This document shows, piece by piece, positions 52,082 through 60,799 of a DNA stretch of 64,000 bases (positions are counted from its first letter, which is position 1; each line of letters begins with the position of its first letter). The translations under genes were made by a program, and so were the position numbers. The DNA is taken from NCBI RefSeq assembly GCF_000092405.1, contig NC_014220.1, positions 372,001-436,000 on the forward strand, in the 5' to 3' direction. This DNA comes from Syntrophothermus lipocalidus DSM 12680. GTDB taxonomy: Bacteria > Bacillota > Syntrophomonadia > Syntrophomonadales > Syntrophothermaceae. Under the pieces are notes generated by a model. That model was not told where the DNA came from. It did no database searches and was given only the letters and a program-made list of their open reading frames with translations.

Positions 52082-52615
52082 GTGGTTTTTAAAGTAGGTC
52101 GAAAGTTCGTTTACTTCGTAGTGGGTCTTCTGTTGGTGGCCATATGCAGTTGGGTAATACTGGCAGGGAGATCAGTACCCGAACGTGTGAAAGAGGCTGC
52201 TCCAGTTACGAGTTCTACATCTACGAAGAAGCCGGAAACGGTGGGGCAAGACCGGGGTTTTTTTTCGGAGTACAGGTTAGAAAGGGAACGAACCCGAGAT
52301 CAGCAGGTGGAACTGCTACGGGAAATGCTCAATAACGCCAACCTGGACCCAAAATCCCGAGAAAAGGCTGCGGCCCGTTTGGTGGAGATATCTATGACCA
52401 TAGACCGGGAGATGAAAGCGGAAGCCTTGGTCAAAGCCAGGGGGTATGAGGATTGCGTGGTCATCGTACAACCCTCTCTTACTACGGTAATCGTATCCTA
52501 CAAAGGAGCGGCCATTCCTCTGGATGAGGAAAACGAATTAAAGGAACAGGTGGCCAGCGTTATCCAGTGTCGCCCCAATCACGTATGCGTTATCACAAGG
52601 GCTTCAGTTAAATGA
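52082..52615 (+). CDS. spoIIIAH: Stage III sporulation protein SpoIIIAH
   Basis: Mother-cell membrane protein whose outer domain pairs with SpoIIQ. Transmembrane helix (about 8-27), a disordered linker rich in Ser/Thr, then a YscJ/FliF-like domain (NANLDPKSREKAAARLVEI). GTG at 52082 has GGGGAGGGGG 8 nt upstream; a frame from 52019 is longer but unsupported. 177 residues. The repeat island upstream may force separate transcription from spoIIIAA-AG. Confidence 0.88.
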   Translation: MVFKVGRKFVYFVVGLLLVAICSWVILAGRSVPERVKEAAPVTSSTSTKKPETVGQDRGFFSEYRLERERTRDQQVELLREMLNNANLDPKSREKAAARLVEISMTIDREMKAEALVKARGYEDCVVIVQPSLTTVIVSYKGAAIPLDEENELKEQVASVIQCRPNHVCVITRASVK

Positions 52616-52683
52616 GAATCTAACCCATGGTAACCGTTCCCTGTATCTCCGCTAGTTCCCACCCAAATTCGGAACCATTTCTG

Positions 52684-52699
52684 TTTTGCACGTGCAAAA
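52684..52699. repeat. Palindrome and adjoining GAACCGTCCCC motif
   Basis: TTTTGCACGTGCAAAA is a perfect 16-bp palindrome, followed by GAGAACCGTCCCC and a CCCCAA/TTGGGG hairpin (to about 52730). GAACCGTCCCC next to palindromes is a pattern I associate with small dispersed repeats in clostridial genomes; only one copy is visible here. Confidence 0.5.
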
Positions 52700-52776
52700 T
52701 GAGAACCGTCCCCAATTTGCGTTTTGGGGATAAGCGTGGATAAGCGTGTATACTTGCTCGAAACCATGGCAAGCTG

Positions 52777-52805
52777 TTGAATTTGACTTTCGGTCTCTCT
52801 ATAAT
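52777..52805 (+). promoter_or_regulatory. Promoter upstream of the carboxyltransferase gene
   Basis: TTGAAT (52777-52782) and a perfect TATAAT (52800-52805) are separated by 17 bp. It would give a leader of about 200 nt before the gene at 53012. Confidence 0.7.
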
Positions 52806-52938
52806 ATAAGAAGGTTGCTAAGGCCCTATATATACTTAATATTTTTGCATCAGTATGATTACCTGAACGCGTAGCCGAGGATAAACAAGTGATGGTCATC
52901 TAAACGTACGGGGGACGAGTAGGATGGAAGCCCGTAAT

Positions 52939-52970
52939 ACTCAGGTCGGCAAGGCCTGAGTTAATTTTTA
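52939..52970 (+). terminator. Terminator-like hairpin in the carboxyltransferase leader
   Basis: ACTCAGG (52939-52945) and CCTGAGT (52955-52961) form a 7-bp stem with a 9-nt loop followed by TAATTTTT. It lies between the promoter and the gene, so it could work as an attenuator. An upstream ACGGG/CCCGT stem (about 52909-52934) may be part of the same leader. No known riboswitch is recognised. Confidence 0.45.
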
Positions 52971-53011
52971 GCCAGCAAGCCCCTACAACTGCAGTTCCGG
53001 GGAGGTCTAAA

Positions 53012-54934
53012 ATGAAGAGATTGAGAATAACGGATACCAGCCTGAGAGACGCGCACCAAAGTCTCTGGGCCACTAGGATGACTACTGAGGACATGATACC
53101 GGTCTTGGAACAGCTCGACAACATAGGCTACCATTCGCTGGAAGTTTGGGGTGGAGCTACTTTCGATGTTTGCCTGCGCTACCTCAACGAGGATCCGTGG
53201 GAACGGTTGCGTACTATTCGGAAGTACGTCAAGAAAACACAGCTGCAGATGCTGCTGCGCGGGCAGTCCCTGGTCGGGTACAGTCATTACCCGGATGATA
53301 TAGTGGAGAAGTTTGTGGAGAAGGCGGCGGAAAACGGTATAGACATATTCAGGATATTCGATGCTTTGAACGATGTCAGAAACTTAGCCGTTCCGATGAA
53401 GGCTGCAAAGAAAGCAGGCAAACATGTCCAGGCCTGCGTGGTATACACCATCAGTCCCGTTCATACCATGGACTATTTTGTTGAGACTGCTTTGAAGCTT
53501 AAAGACATGGGAGCTGACTCCGTTTGTATAAAGGATATGGCTGGCCTGCTCGCTCCTTACCAGGCCTACGAGTTGGTAAGCTTGCTCAAAGAAAAAGTCG
53601 AGTTGCCGATTCAGCTGCATACCCACTACATAGGAGGACTGGCAGTAGGGGCTTGCCTGAAAGCAGCTGAGGCCGGGGTGGACGTCGTGGATGCTGCGAG
53701 TGGTCCTATGGCTTTCGGTTCTTCTCAGCCTCCGGTTGAGACCATCGTCAGGGCCCTGCAGGGCACTCCGTGGGATACAGGACTCGACCTGCACGATCTG
53801 TTTGAAATCGCTTCCCATTTCGAGGAGATTCGAAAGCAAAAGGGTTTTGAGCGGGGGGTTACCCGCATCGCGGATATGAAAGTTTTTGAGCACCAGGTTC
53901 CGGGGGGCATGATTTCTAATTTTGTGGCTCAGTTGGAGGAGCAAAAAGCAGCCGACCGCCTGGGCGAGGTATTGGAGGAGATTCCAAAAGTCAGAAAAGA
54001 TTTGGGATACCCGCCATTGGTAACTCCTACCAGCCAGATAGTGGGTATACAAGCGGTGCTCAATGTTTTGATGGGCGAAAGGTACAAGCTGTGCCCAGGG
54101 GAGGTAAAGGATTACGTGAGGGGGCTTTACGGTCGGTCCCCGGCGCCTATAGAACCCGAAGTAAGAAAGAAAATTATCGGCGAGGAAGAGGTCATAACTG
54201 TTCGACCTGCTGATTTGCTGGAACCGGGCTGGGAAAAGGCTCTAAAAGAAACCAAAGACGTGGCTAAGAACGAGGAAGATGTTCTCAGTTATGCCTTGTT
54301 CCCGCAAGTAGCCCTCAAGTTTTTCGCTTACCGGGATCAGGCTGGACAGACTCAAAGCGAAACTGAGGAAAAGCCTTTATTCAACGAAAAGAATGCGAGT
54401 CAGAGAGAAACAGAGAAACCTGCTGGCAGACAACCAACAAGGAAAGCACAAAAGAGAGTGACTGGCAAGGGGGGACAAGACATGGACATCGATGAGATTC
54501 GGGAGTTGATGCTATTGTTCGACGATACCAGCATCGCAGAGTTGGAGTTGGAAGGGCCTGAGTACAAGTTGACTTTGCGCAAGAGTAGCCGTTCTGCCAG
54601 TTCCCCTGCCCGCGAACCGATTAGCGAAGGGGAGACAAGAGATAGAGAACCGGTAAAAACCCCCAGATATGAGGAGCTAGAACCTGAAGAGGACCTGGTC
54701 GCAGTAGTAAGCCCTATGGTAGGAACGTTTTACCGCGCACCGGCTCCAGACGCACCGCCGTTCGTGGAGATAGGGGATAGGGTCGAACCGGGGCAGACCT
54801 TGTGTATTGTCGAAGCCATGAAACTGATGAACGAGATAAAGTCCGAAGTCAAAGGCCGAGTAGTGGACATTCTGGTAGATAATGCTCACCCGGTTGAATA
54901 CGGGCAGACCATGTTTTTGATAGCGAAGGAGTAG
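53012..54934 (+). CDS. Pyruvate/oxaloacetate carboxyltransferase fused to a biotin carboxyl carrier protein
   Basis: The N-terminal 450 residues are an OadA/PycB-type carboxyltransferase (ITDTSLRDAHQSLWATRM at the start, the metal-site Lys in VCIKDMAG, HTHYIGG). After a linker of about 40 residues comes a complete AccB-like carrier: MDIDEIRELMLLFDD at 491 and the biotin site VEAMKLMNE near the end. With AccC downstream this makes a two-subunit pyruvate carboxylase or related enzyme feeding oxaloacetate. In related genomes accB alone sits at this position, so the carrier appears to be the local accB fused to a carboxyltransferase. 640 residues. Confidence 0.87.
   Translation: MKRLRITDTSLRDAHQSLWATRMTTEDMIPVLEQLDNIGYHSLEVWGGATFDVCLRYLNEDPWERLRTIRKYVKKTQLQMLLRGQSLVGYSHYPDDIVEKFVEKAAENGIDIFRIFDALNDVRNLAVPMKAAKKAGKHVQACVVYTISPVHTMDYFVETALKLKDMGADSVCIKDMAGLLAPYQAYELVSLLKEKVELPIQLHTHYIGGLAVGACLKAAEAGVDVVDAASGPMAFGSSQPPVETIVRALQGTPWDTGLDLHDLFEIASHFEEIRKQKGFERGVTRIADMKVFEHQVPGGMISNFVAQLEEQKAADRLGEVLEEIPKVRKDLGYPPLVTPTSQIVGIQAVLNVLMGERYKLCPGEVKDYVRGLYGRSPAPIEPEVRKKIIGEEEVITVRPADLLEPGWEKALKETKDVAKNEEDVLSYALFPQVALKFFAYRDQAGQTQSETEEKPLFNEKNASQRETEKPAGRQPTRKAQKRVTGKGGQDMDIDEIRELMLLFDDTSIAELELEGPEYKLTLRKSSRSASSPAREPISEGETRDREPVKTPRYEELEPEEDLVAVVSPMVGTFYRAPAPDAPPFVEIGDRVEPGQTLCIVEAMKLMNEIKSEVKGRVVDILVDNAHPVEYGQTMFLIAKE
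54467..54484 (+). promoter_or_regulatory. Internal ribosome binding site and start codon for the carrier domain
   Basis: AAGGGGGG (54467-54474) stands 7 nt before an in-frame ATG (54482) exactly where an AccB protein would begin. Translation here would give a free 150-residue biotin carrier in addition to the fusion protein. Confidence 0.55.
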
Positions 54935-54937
54935 GTG

Positions 54938-56296
54938 ATGGAATTGTTCACCAAGGTGCTGGTGGCAAACCGGGGAGAAATCGCAGTCAGGATAATCAGG
55001 GCTTGCCGAGAACTGGGGATCAAGACGGTGGCAGTCTATTCAGAAGCCGACCGTAACTCACTTCATGTAAAGTTGGCAGACGAAGCCGTGTGTATCGGGG
55101 GGGCCAGCAGCACCCGGAGCTACCTCAATATACCCAATATTGTGGCTGCTGCTAATATTACTAACGCTGATGCCATCCACCCCGGATACGGTTTCTTGGC
55201 AGAAAACGCTTATTTTGCCGAGATGTGTGAAACCTGCGATATAAAGTTCATAGGGCCAGGGTCCAAAGCTATCAACGCTATGGGGGACAAGATACGTGCT
55301 CGAGAAATGGTCAAGAAGGTAGGTGTCCCGGTCGTTCCAGGCAGCGAGGGGGCCGTCAAAGACCTGCGGCAGGCTCTGGAACTAGCGAACGAGATCGGGT
55401 ATCCGGTCTTGATCAAGGCGGCGTCCGGCGGCGGCGGTCGCGGTATGCGCTTGGCCCACAACCCCAAAGACATGGAAAAGGCGTTGGCTACAGCTCAGGC
55501 TGAAGCCCAAGCCGCCTTCGGTGATGGTTCGGTTTACATAGAAAAGTATATAGAAGAACCTCGACACATCGAGATTCAGGTATTGGGAGACGAACAAGGC
55601 GACCTAGTTTACCTGGGCGAGAGGGACTGTTCTATTCAGAGACGCAACCAGAAGTTACTAGAAGAAGCACCGTCCATTTTCATAAACGAAGAAACACGCA
55701 AGCGCATGGGTGAGACGGCAGTGCTGGCCGCCCGGGCTGCCGGTTATTGCAGCGCGGGAACGGTAGAGTTCTTAGTAGACAAGCATCACAATTTCTATTT
55801 CATCGAAATGAATACCAGGATTCAAGTTGAACACCCGGTAACGGAGATGGTGACGGGCATAGACATCGTGAAAGAGCAAATTAGGATTGCAGCCGGGGAA
55901 CCCCTTGGGTTTATTCAGGATCATATCAGGATCCACGGGTGGGCCATTGAATGTCGTATAAACGCTGAAGATCCCGATATGGATTTTCGACCCTCGCCAG
56001 GGACAGTCACAGAATACATCCCGCCCGGGGGACCGGGCATAAGGGTTGACTCGGCCTTATATGCCGGTTATTCCATTCCACCTTTCTACGATTCTCTTGT
56101 GGCCAAGGTCATCGCTTGGGGCAGGGACAGAAATGAGGCCATAGCCCGTATGGATCGAGCCCTGCGTGAGTTTACCATCAAAGGTATCAAGACGACCATT
56201 CCTTTTCATTTGAAGATACTTGAGAACGCCTTTTTCCAGAGAGGAGAAGTGTATACCAACTTCATTCAGAGGCGGATTAATCCCGACGGAAGGTAA
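54938..56296 (+). CDS. accC: Biotin carboxylase (AccC/PycA type)
   Basis: ATP-dependent carboxylation of carrier-bound biotin. Motifs: [19 protein letters not shown], the glycine-rich ATP loop [43 protein letters not shown] and the C-terminal FRPSPG. 452 residues, standard for a stand-alone subunit. ATG at 54938 with AAGGAG upstream. It can serve the fusion protein upstream and, if a carboxyltransferase is encoded elsewhere, acetyl-CoA carboxylase. Confidence 0.94.
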   Translation: MELFTKVLVANRGEIAVRIIRACRELGIKTVAVYSEADRNSLHVKLADEAVCIGGASSTRSYLNIPNIVAAANITNADAIHPGYGFLAENAYFAEMCETCDIKFIGPGSKAINAMGDKIRAREMVKKVGVPVVPGSEGAVKDLRQALELANEIGYPVLIKAASGGGGRGMRLAHNPKDMEKALATAQAEAQAAFGDGSVYIEKYIEEPRHIEIQVLGDEQGDLVYLGERDCSIQRRNQKLLEEAPSIFINEETRKRMGETAVLAARAAGYCSAGTVEFLVDKHHNFYFIEMNTRIQVEHPVTEMVTGIDIVKEQIRIAAGEPLGFIQDHIRIHGWAIECRINAEDPDMDFRPSPGTVTEYIPPGGPGIRVDSALYAGYSIPPFYDSLVAKVIAWGRDRNEAIARMDRALREFTIKGIKTTIPFHLKILENAFFQRGEVYTNFIQRRINPDGR

Positions 56297-56362
56297 AGTC
56301 GGTGCTGAGGTTGAATTTTGTGGCTTTATTGCTTAAAATGGGGGTACTAGGAGGTGGGAACA

Positions 56363-56764
56363 GTGGATGAGAGGATCATGGAGAGGACCGAAACCGCTAC
56401 GGAATTAGGTTCGATCAGGATCGCCGACGAAGTCGTTTCTATCATCGCCGGGTTAGCCGCGTCTGAAGTCGAAGGGGTTGCGGCGATGAGCGGTGGCTGG
56501 GGGACCGGGATAGTGGAGATGTTAGGCAAGAAGAACCTGGGTAAAGGGGTAAAGGTCGAGGTCGGGGAAAAGGAGACAGCCATCGATATTTATTTGGTTA
56601 TCGAATTCGGTTTTCCGATTCCGCGGGTAGCCCAAAAAGTGCAGGATCAGGTGAAATCAGCGGTAGAGAATATGACCGGGCTAAAAGTAACTGCGGTTAA
56701 CGTACACGTGGTCGGAGTTTCGATGAAAAAGGCCGGAGAAAAAGAAGAAGGTTTCGAGGGCTAG
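56363..56764 (+). CDS. Asp23/Gls24 family envelope stress protein
   Basis: Contains the Asp23 domain with IRIADEVVSIIAGLAASEVEGV, YLVIEFGFPIPRVAQKVQDQV and VTAVNVHVVGV. In staphylococci Asp23 is held at the membrane by AmaP, which is encoded downstream here. GTG at 56363 has AGGAGGTG 6 nt upstream. 133 residues. Confidence 0.9.
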   Translation: MDERIMERTETATELGSIRIADEVVSIIAGLAASEVEGVAAMSGGWGTGIVEMLGKKNLGKGVKVEVGEKETAIDIYLVIEFGFPIPRVAQKVQDQVKSAVENMTGLKVTAVNVHVVGVSMKKAGEKEEGFEG

Positions 56765-56791
56765 ATTTATGCCAATCGATAGTATTAACCG

Positions 56792-56826
56792 ACCCCCTGC
56801 GAAGAAACAGGGGGTTGTTCGTATTT
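56792..56826 (+). terminator. Terminator after the Asp23 gene
   Basis: ACCCCCTG (56792-56799) and CAGGGGGT (56808-56815) form a perfect 8-bp stem with an 8-nt loop, followed by TGTTCGTATTT. The T tract is imperfect, so it may attenuate transcription into amaP. Confidence 0.65.
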
Positions 56827-56859
56827 CAGCAGTAATCGGGTGAAAAGGGGGCGGTTGAT

Positions 56860-57393
56860 ATGTCAGCGACCTGGAGGTTATGGATGTTCTTGTATAACTT
56901 GTTTTTTATGGTGGTTATGGCTGGGGTTCTGGCGCTGTCGCTTGGTTTTGGTCAGCCCTTGACGTGGTTGAACGAGGTTTTGAATACGACCCGCGAACGT
57001 ATAATTACGGGAGGGGTCGCCGGGCTGGGCCTCCTCATCGGGCTCTACGTATTGATAGCTTCATTGAAATCGGACGAGCCCCCTGTGACAACCGTCTTAG
57101 AAGGACCTTTAGGGGAAATTTCCATGACCGTACCTGCCGTCAAACAGATCATTATGAAAGCGGCTCGGACGGTTGAAGGAATACGGGAGGTAAAGCCAGT
57201 AGTCAAATTCAGTCGTGATGGGATTCGGGTATTCTTGCACCTCATGATAAACCCGGATTACCGGGTGCCGGAAATGACCGAAAACCTCCAGAACCAGGTG
57301 AGTCGCCAATTGGAGGATATTGGGGGGCTGAAGGTGGCGGAGATAAAGGTCCTGGTCGACGATATCGTTAATAAAAGCCCTCGGGTAAAATAG
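56860..57393 (+). CDS. amaP: Alkaline-shock membrane anchor protein AmaP
   Basis: Two N-terminal transmembrane helices (about 8-30 and 47-66) and a C-terminal Asp23-like domain. The family anchors Asp23 to the membrane. ATG at 56860 with AAAAGGGGG upstream. 177 residues. Confidence 0.87.
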   Translation: MSATWRLWMFLYNLFFMVVMAGVLALSLGFGQPLTWLNEVLNTTRERIITGGVAGLGLLIGLYVLIASLKSDEPPVTTVLEGPLGEISMTVPAVKQIIMKAARTVEGIREVKPVVKFSRDGIRVFLHLMINPDYRVPEMTENLQNQVSRQLEDIGGLKVAEIKVLVDDIVNKSPRVK

Positions 57394-57407
57394 GAGGCAT
57401 GACGCCT

Positions 57408-57626
57408 ATGTGGGAGAAGTTTATTATGCACTTACTGGAGTACCATCGCGGTAAGGCCATCGGGATCCTGGTGGGTCTTGTAGCCGGGATATTGATGGTG
57501 GTCTACGGTTTTTGGAAAACCCTTTTGATCATTTTATGTGTTTTAGTCGGTTACAGCATTGGCAGGAGCCTGGATGAAAACGGCCGGTTTGATGATTGGA
57601 TCCAGCGGGTTTTCAAGAACAGGTAG
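57408..57626 (+). CDS. DUF2273 small membrane protein
   Basis: A 72-residue protein with a central pair of hydrophobic stretches (KAIGILVGLVAGILMVVYG, LLIILCVLVGYSIGR), typical of DUF2273 proteins linked to Asp23 and AmaP. ATG at 57408 is 10 nt after AGGAGG; an ATG at 57399 is only 1 nt away and unlikely. Confidence 0.85.
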   Translation: MWEKFIMHLLEYHRGKAIGILVGLVAGILMVVYGFWKTLLIILCVLVGYSIGRSLDENGRFDDWIQRVFKNR

Positions 57627-57642
57627 GGGAAGGGGACTGTAC

Positions 57643-58059
57643 TTGAGCAGAAGTTTGGCAAGAGAAACCGCCTTCAAGGTGTTGTTTCAAGTGGATCTGG
57701 CGGGAGCGTCTCCAAGGGATGCTTTGCAGCATTTGACTGCGGAGACTCCCCTGGCCGACCGGTACTTGGCTTTTGCCAGAGAATTAGTTGATAAAACCCT
57801 TGAGCACGTGAAGACCATCGACAGCTATATAAGCAAGTACTCGCCAGAATGGAGCATTAGCCGGATGGCGACCGTTGATCGAAACATCATGAGGATGGCC
57901 GTGTGTGAAATGTTGTATACCGAGATCGACCCGGTCGTGGTCATTAACGAGGCGGTGGAGTTGGCCAAAAAGTACGGTGATGAAAACTCCAGCAGTTTTA
58001 TCAACGCCATTTTGGACAGGATAATGGGGGAAAAGAGTGAAGGGTTTTCTCGGGATTGA
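57643..58059 (+). CDS. nusB: Transcription antitermination protein NusB
   Basis: RNA-binding partner of NusE that supports rRNA antitermination. SLARETAFKVLFQVDLAG at the start and INEAVELAKKYGDENSSSFINAILD at the end are typical. The TTG start at 57643 has AGGGGAAGGGG upstream; an upstream extension of this frame runs through the DUF2273 gene and is rejected. 138 residues. Confidence 0.93.
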   Translation: MSRSLARETAFKVLFQVDLAGASPRDALQHLTAETPLADRYLAFARELVDKTLEHVKTIDSYISKYSPEWSISRMATVDRNIMRMAVCEMLYTEIDPVVVINEAVELAKKYGDENSSSFINAILDRIMGEKSEGFSRD

Positions 58060-59017
58060 TACCAGCGCCTATACCACGTCCGTGGCCCTGGTCGACCAGC
58101 GCGGGGAACTGGTAGCCGATAAGAGAGAGGTATTGAAGGTTGAGCTGGGAAAACGAGGTCTCCGCCAGTCAGAGGCTTTGTTCGCCCACATAAAGAACCT
58201 TCCTTTTTTATTTGGCGAGATGGAACCGTATTGGGCTACCTATTCTCTGGCGGCAATAGCGGTCAGCGATCGACCCCGCAACGTAGCCGGGAGTTACATG
58301 CCGGTTTTCCGGGCAGGAGAGACGGTGGCCCGCTCTATTGCCAGTGTCATGGGTATTCCCCTTTTTACCTTTAGCCACCAAGAAGGGCACATAATGGCCG
58401 GGGAGAGGGGAGCTGGGGTTAATCTGCCAGAAAGATACATAGCCGTGCATTTCTCTGGAGGCACTTCCGAGGTTCTACTGGTACGGCCGGGGCAGTCTTC
58501 ATATTACGATATATCGATTTTGGCGGCGACGGCTGACCTGCACGCAGGGCAGTTGGTGGACCGTGTAGGGGTTAAGATGGGACTGCCGTTTCCTTGCGGC
58601 AAGTTCATGGAAGAACTGGCCCAAGAATTAGCCCCAGAAAAATGTGGGCTAAGAATTCCGGCAGCGGTGAAGGGGGACTCCTTTTCTTTTTCTGGAGCTG
58701 AAGCCCAGGCCTTTCGGTGGTTAGATAAGGGGGCACCTTTGGCTGAGGTTAGTCGGGCTGTGTTCTTGTGCATAGCCAATACCCTGGAAAAAGTTATTCG
58801 AGAAAAAGCGAAGATCTTAGGCGTCAAGGATGTTTTGCTGGTGGGAGGTGTGATGGCCAATTTCATCATAAGGGAGAGGCTCAAGGAAAGGCTTTCCCAT
58901 CCTTCGTTGTCATGTCGGCTTCACTTTGCCCCGCCCGGCCTGAGTTCGGACAACGCGGCAGGAACGGCTTGGTTGGGGTGGATGACGTGGTTAAAAACGA
59001 CGAGGAAAGAGGTGTGA
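58037..59017 (+). CDS. Kae1/TsaD-like protein (second paralogue type)
   Basis: ASKHA-fold protein of the M22/TsaD superfamily with GIDTSAYTTSVALVD, the metal-site HxxxH in FSHQEGH (about 114-118), VHFSGGTSEVLLV and LSSDNAAGTAWLG. It is shorter and more divergent than true TsaD, and clostridial genomes often carry such a gene between nusB and xseA besides tsaD. A role in tRNA t6A synthesis should not be assumed. Overlaps nusB by 23 nt. Confidence 0.78.
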   Translation: MKGFLGIDTSAYTTSVALVDQRGELVADKREVLKVELGKRGLRQSEALFAHIKNLPFLFGEMEPYWATYSLAAIAVSDRPRNVAGSYMPVFRAGETVARSIASVMGIPLFTFSHQEGHIMAGERGAGVNLPERYIAVHFSGGTSEVLLVRPGQSSYYDISILAATADLHAGQLVDRVGVKMGLPFPCGKFMEELAQELAPEKCGLRIPAAVKGDSFSFSGAEAQAFRWLDKGAPLAEVSRAVFLCIANTLEKVIREKAKILGVKDVLLVGGVMANFIIRERLKERLSHPSLSCRLHFAPPGLSSDNAAGTAWLGWMTWLKTTRKEV

Positions 59018-59020
59018 CTG

Positions 59021-59899
59021 TTGCAAGCTAACATTCTCTACGGAAAAAATTTGGCAGATACCATATTGGCGGGGGTAGCCCAGGGGGTTAAGGAATTAAA
59101 GCAAGAAGGGATTAATCCTTGTCTCATGACGGTTCAAGTGGGAGAGGACCCGGCTTCCCAGGTATATCTTTCTTCTCAGCGCCGGCTGGCAGAAAGAGTC
59201 GGTATCAGCTGTGAACTCATAGAATTGTCTGCTAATACTTCGGAGGATCGGTTGTTCAAAACCATAGACAACCTCAATCGGGACCCGGCGATTAACGGAA
59301 TAATCCTGCACATGCCACTTCCGTCCCATATCAATAGCAAAATGGCTCAGTGGAGAATTGCCTACCAAAAGGATGTCGAAGGCGTGACCCCGTACAACCT
59401 GGGGCGCCTGCTTTTGGGTATGCCTCAACTGGTTCCTTGTACGGCCCTCTCAGCGGTTGAACTTGCAAAGTCCACCGGAGTCGACTTTGCTGGCAAAGAA
59501 GCTGTAGTCATAGGGCGCAGCGATATTGTCGGAAAACCTTGTGCCTTGTTGCTGTTAGCGGAGAACGCCACGGTTACTATCTGTCACAGTTTCACTTCTA
59601 AGAGGGGCTTGTTAGAGGAACATACGCGTCGTGCTGAGATTCTCATCGTAGCTATGGGACATCCTCAGGCAATAAAAGGAGAATGGATTAAGGAAGGGGC
59701 TGTAGTCATCGATGTAGGCATGAACGCGGTAGGCGACAAACTGGTGGGCGACGTGGAATTTGAAGAAGCCAAGAGCCGAGCTGCGTACATAACTCCGGTT
59801 CCGGGAGGAACGGGAACGGTTACCGTAGCTTTCTTGTTACAAAACCTGGTAAGAGCGGCCAAATGGCAACTCGAAAGAGAAACCCAAGGGAAGGGGTAG
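59021..59899 (+). CDS. FolD paralogue 1: cofactor site intact, catalytic residues changed
   Basis: Methylene-THF dehydrogenase/cyclohydrolase family, 292 residues, TTG start with AGAGGTG upstream. The NAD(P)-binding loop is canonical (VVIGRSDIVGKPCALLL and TICHS) and TPVPGGTG is present. The catalytic residues differ: YLSSQ has Gln53 where E. coli FolD has Lys54, ILHMPLP has His97 for Gln98, and KDVEG has Glu120 for Asp121. Tyr49 is kept. This suggests loss of cyclohydrolase activity with dehydrogenase possibly retained. It may work with the next gene, which has the opposite pattern. Confidence 0.85.
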   Translation: MQANILYGKNLADTILAGVAQGVKELKQEGINPCLMTVQVGEDPASQVYLSSQRRLAERVGISCELIELSANTSEDRLFKTIDNLNRDPAINGIILHMPLPSHINSKMAQWRIAYQKDVEGVTPYNLGRLLLGMPQLVPCTALSAVELAKSTGVDFAGKEAVVIGRSDIVGKPCALLLLAENATVTICHSFTSKRGLLEEHTRRAEILIVAMGHPQAIKGEWIKEGAVVIDVGMNAVGDKLVGDVEFEEAKSRAAYITPVPGGTGTVTVAFLLQNLVRAAKWQLERETQGKG

Positions 59900-59907
59900 G
59901 CTGTAGA

Positions 59908-60762
59908 GTGGATACAGTGATAGTCAAAGGCTCGGAGATGGCCAGTGTTATCAAAGCAAAACTAAAAGAAGAAGTAAACGACTTGTTTCCCAAACCTCAA
60001 CTGGCGATATTGTTAGTCGGTGACGATGAGGAGAGCCGACGGTACGTACGCTTGAAAGAAAAGGCGGTAGACGAAATAGGAGGTCAATGCCGAGCAATCA
60101 ACTTGCCTGAAAATACCACTTTGGTGGAATTACTCGGGCAGATAAGAGAGCTGAATGCGGATCCCCACACTCACGGCATCCTGGTGCAGTTGCCTTTACC
60201 TGGCCCTTTGGCGACTGAGCAAGAAACAGTCCTGTCTTCGCTCAGTGTAGTCAAGGATGTCGACGGTTTTCACCCTTTTAACCGCGGTAAGCTGTTTTCT
60301 ACACCTCCTTTTCTCGTGAGTTGTGCCGCCCTGGCTTGTATGGATATAATCACCATGTATCGTAATCCCAGGGGGCTTTTGACAGTACTGGTGGGGGATT
60401 CTTTTGATCTGGTCCAGCCGCTGGCCCTTTTGCTCATGGCTCGCGGGAGCCGGGTATGTATTATACCCGAGGCCCATGAGTGGGAAGAGGTAGCAGCCAG
60501 GGCCGATGTACTGGTGGTCGAAAAAGGTCGCCCCCTGATGGTGAAGGCGGATCACCTCAAACCGGGAGCCTTGGTGATAGATGCTGGTTTTCATTGGGAA
60601 GCAGGCCGGGTTTGCGGGAATGTGGACCCGATGTCGGTGACAGGAAAGGCTGGATGGCTGGTTCCGGTGCCAGGGGGCATCGGACCTTTGTTGATAGCGA
60701 AGTTGCTCGAAAACCTGCTTACCGCCTATCGGGAGCAGGTCTTCGCTGCTGACGATTGGTAA
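59908..60762 (+). CDS. FolD paralogue 2: catalytic residues intact, cofactor site degenerate
   Basis: Second FolD homologue, 284 residues, starting 8 nt after the first (GTG with AAGGGG upstream). The catalytic set is canonical: YVRLKEKA (Tyr46, Lys50), GILVQLPLP (Gln94), KDVDGFHP (Asp119). The dinucleotide loop is altered to VGDSFDLVQPL and the CHS motif to IPEAHEW, so NAD(P) binding looks doubtful. VPVPGGIGP is kept. This fits a monofunctional methenyl-THF cyclohydrolase. Divergence from paralogue 1 is high, so the duplication is not recent. Confidence 0.85.
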   Translation: MDTVIVKGSEMASVIKAKLKEEVNDLFPKPQLAILLVGDDEESRRYVRLKEKAVDEIGGQCRAINLPENTTLVELLGQIRELNADPHTHGILVQLPLPGPLATEQETVLSSLSVVKDVDGFHPFNRGKLFSTPPFLVSCAALACMDIITMYRNPRGLLTVLVGDSFDLVQPLALLLMARGSRVCIIPEAHEWEEVAARADVLVVEKGRPLMVKADHLKPGALVIDAGFHWEAGRVCGNVDPMSVTGKAGWLVPVPGGIGPLLIAKLLENLLTAYREQVFAADDW

Positions 60763-60799
60763 GTAGAGAAGGTTCATCAAGAGCTTGTGAGGTAAAGAG

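Noticed and set aside
57559-57642. Upstream extension of nusB
   Set aside because: Overlaps the DUF2273 gene in another frame; the TTG at 57643 has a strong ribosome binding site and gives the family's N-terminus.
59021-60762. Frameshifted or decaying folD pseudogene
   Set aside because: Both copies are full length with good ribosome binding sites, and the changed residues are specific and reciprocal, unlike random decay.
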